Notes under the pieces: model-generated
The model's input: only the letters and a program-made list of their open reading frames with translations
Told to the model about the DNA's origin: nothing
Database searches by the model: none
Part shown: in pieces, positions 62,296-64,000 of the stretch
How positions within the stretch are numbered: the stretch's first letter is position 1
How the letters are laid out: every line of letters starts with the position of its first letter
Made by a program: the position numbers and the translations under genes
NCBI GenBank assembly: GCA_013397075.1
Contig: VWZS01003516.1
Location: forward strand, 62,001 to 126,000
Direction: 5' to 3'
Length of the DNA stretch: 64,000 nucleotides
Source of the DNA: Rhabdornis inornatus
Lineage: Eukaryota > Chordata > Aves > Passeriformes > Rhabdornithidae

Positions 62296-62428
62296 GTGAT
62301 GGGAAATTGAGAAATGGGAGGAACACAGGCACTTATCAAGGTCACACAGGAAGCTTGTGGCAGAGCATGGTGTAGACTGCACAATACTCAGGCACCAGCC
62401 CAGGCCTTTGCCAAGCAACCATCTAGCT
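62296..62428 (+). mobile_element. MIR-like ancient SINE relic
   Basis: The order 'gatgggaaattgagaaatgg', 'atcaaggtcacacaggaagc', 'ttgtggcagagcatggtgta' and 'ctcaggcaccagcccaggcc' matches a MIR-type SINE ('gaaactgaggcacag', 'caaggtcacacagg', 'ggcagagc', 'ctcccaggccagtgc'). One of the clearest relics in the window. Confidence 0.65.
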
Positions 62429-64000
62429 TTTTAAAATATTCATGGAAGAAAGACAGGCTTGTGCAATGCTCCACAAATAAGACAGAACAAATGACAAGTC
62501 ATTACTCTGTAGAAGGGCAGACTGCAGAAACTGAATTTGAGGGGTTATTATCTGCTGGGAGAAGGTTGTAGATATTGCCAAATGCTAATTTAATTTTTTT
62601 TTTCTGGTTTACAGTGCTTAGGAAAAGTGAGAAGTTTTATTCTCAGCCTTAAGCACTGCAGCAAATTCTGTCCAGTGGAGTTAAACTGGCCATGTCAGCA
62701 AGAATTAGAATTAGAGTTAGCATGAGTTAGAATTTATATGTCACTGTTTTATCATATTTCCAGAGACATATAATGTCTCTTTCTCCTGCCAGCAAAACCA
62801 GATGCAGAAGTATCCTTGTGTGTTTATTTAGCACAGGATTGTTAATGGCTGGGAGTAGCACACGCTGGGGTGTGGCTTCCATGTCTTGCACAGAGAAGTC
62901 AGTGCTAAGAGACCAGAATTAAAACAGACTGAAGCAGAAGTGCAACCGACTGACCTTGGCGCCAGCAGAGTGGGAAAAGCATTATGAAAATCTGGACTCA
63001 ACATCCAGGTCAAGGCTGATTTTTACCTCTTGAAATTCAAAGGTACTTGATACAAAGCATTAATATAAGTAAATTCTTTGGTTTCCGTTTCCTTAAGGAA
63101 ACAAACTTTCAGGCTGCAGGCAGTCCTTTTCATCTCAACTTGAAGGGAAGAAAGAAAATGCTGGGTTGGTCTTTTCAGCAAAGAACTTTATGCATAACTT
63201 CATTAAGACAAAACAAGATGGCATTATAGATTAAAGTAAAGACTTCTGTTAAGCAGAAGGTTAAACAAGTCTTGAAACACAGCTCCTGCTTCATGTGCAA
63301 ACCCTTATTTCATGGCAGTTTGGAGGTACAGTCTTTTCCTCTGGCTCTATTTGTCTCAGCTTGAGTCTCAGCATCCCTGGTTGAAAGCAAGCCTGGCATC
63401 TGCAGCGATAACTTTGAGCAAAAAGGGGGTGTTGCTCCAAGACGCCTTTGGTGGGAAAATTATGATGTCAGTGGAGTTATCTCCTCTCTCACCCTCACAA
63501 AGCTCTTCATCAACAAAAGGCAAAGGACCCTGAGCTGTCCTGCAGCACACAACCCAGGGAGCACAGAGGACCAAAACACCTGCAGCAGAAGGGGGGTTGT
63601 TATCCCACTCACAGCCCTTCACATTTGGCTCTGGTCCAGGGTTAGGAAGGCAGCCACATGCCCAGCAACATCTTTTGGCTGGGAGAAACGGTGTGGTTGT
63701 TCCTAACCCAACTGCACGACAGTTCCAGCCTTGCTGAGAACCCAGACTGGGGTTAAAGGTGAGGGCTGAAAAACCAGTTCCAGAGAAGGTTTAAGGCAGG
63801 AGAGCAGCTGGCTCACCAAGGGCAGTTTTGGGTCAAAAAATCCAAACCCAAAAAACTACTTTGCACAGAAAATGCCCGTGTCCAACCAAGGCAGCATCCT
63901 TACCAATGCTAGAGTCCCATTTAAAGCAATAAAACTCCTCACTCTGCCTCTGAAGAAGCAGCAGCAGAAATCTCTGATAAGTGGGAAGGGAGGAGAAGAG
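62429..64000. other. Unique non-coding sequence to the window end
   Basis: An imperfect 'gaattagaattagagttag' repeat lies near 62701-62735. Nothing coding was recognised; open frames are below 90 codons. Confidence 0.5.

Overview
This window looks like a gene-poor stretch of a sauropsid genome, most probably a bird. The best evidence is a set of CR1 LINE copies truncated at the 5' end. They carry the CR1 3' signature: a block that reads 'cttccaacc' on the element's strand, followed by short terminal repeats such as 'gattctatga'. L1, Alu and other mammal-type young repeats are not visible, and overall repeat density is low. The sequence is intron-like or intergenic: AT-moderate, full of stop codons in all frames, with no rRNA, tRNA, operon or prokaryotic gene structure. 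I find no protein-coding gene I can name. Nearly all open frames are chance ORFs, microsatellite translations or CR1 fragments.

Layout. 1-15 kb is mostly unique sequence with a (TGGA)n microsatellite at 1.47-1.54 kb. A short CR1 tail lies at 15.3 kb. At 16.27-17.77 kb lies the most distinctive landmark: an AT-rich homeobox-site-like block, a GC-rich shoulder with a possible short first exon and donor site, and a CpG island at 17.32-17.76 kb. A CR1 copy on the minus strand follows about 100 bases later. 18-33 kb is unique sequence with two more CR1 copies (26.7 and 28.8-29.1 kb), several relics that resemble the ancient MIR/CORE-SINE group, and a TA/CA microsatellite. At 33.8-34.9 kb there is an old, heavily mutated LINE of CR1 type in antisense, with a recognisable reverse transcriptase fragment. 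At 37.1-37.6 kb two adjoining minus-strand open frames may be a broken coding sequence of unknown origin. 41.4-42.05 kb holds a CR1 copy with the end of its reverse-transcriptase ORF and a (ATTCT)n tail of about 16 units. 45.8-46.24 kb holds another CR1. 47-59 kb is unique sequence with microsatellites and a MIR-like relic. A minus-strand CR1 lies at 59.1-59.4 kb, then a MIR-like relic, a tiny CpG-rich patch and an AT-rich block that could be a conserved regulatory element. Another MIR-like relic is at 62.3-62.4 kb.

Because there are no confident genes, there is no pathway to describe. If the window has a function, the likeliest form is cis-regulatory: a CpG-island promoter near 17.5 kb (perhaps of a long non-coding RNA or an upstream exon of a gene outside the window) and dispersed AT-rich elements. 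All family assignments were made by eye from remembered consensus patterns. A RepeatMasker run and a multi-bird alignment would settle most of them.
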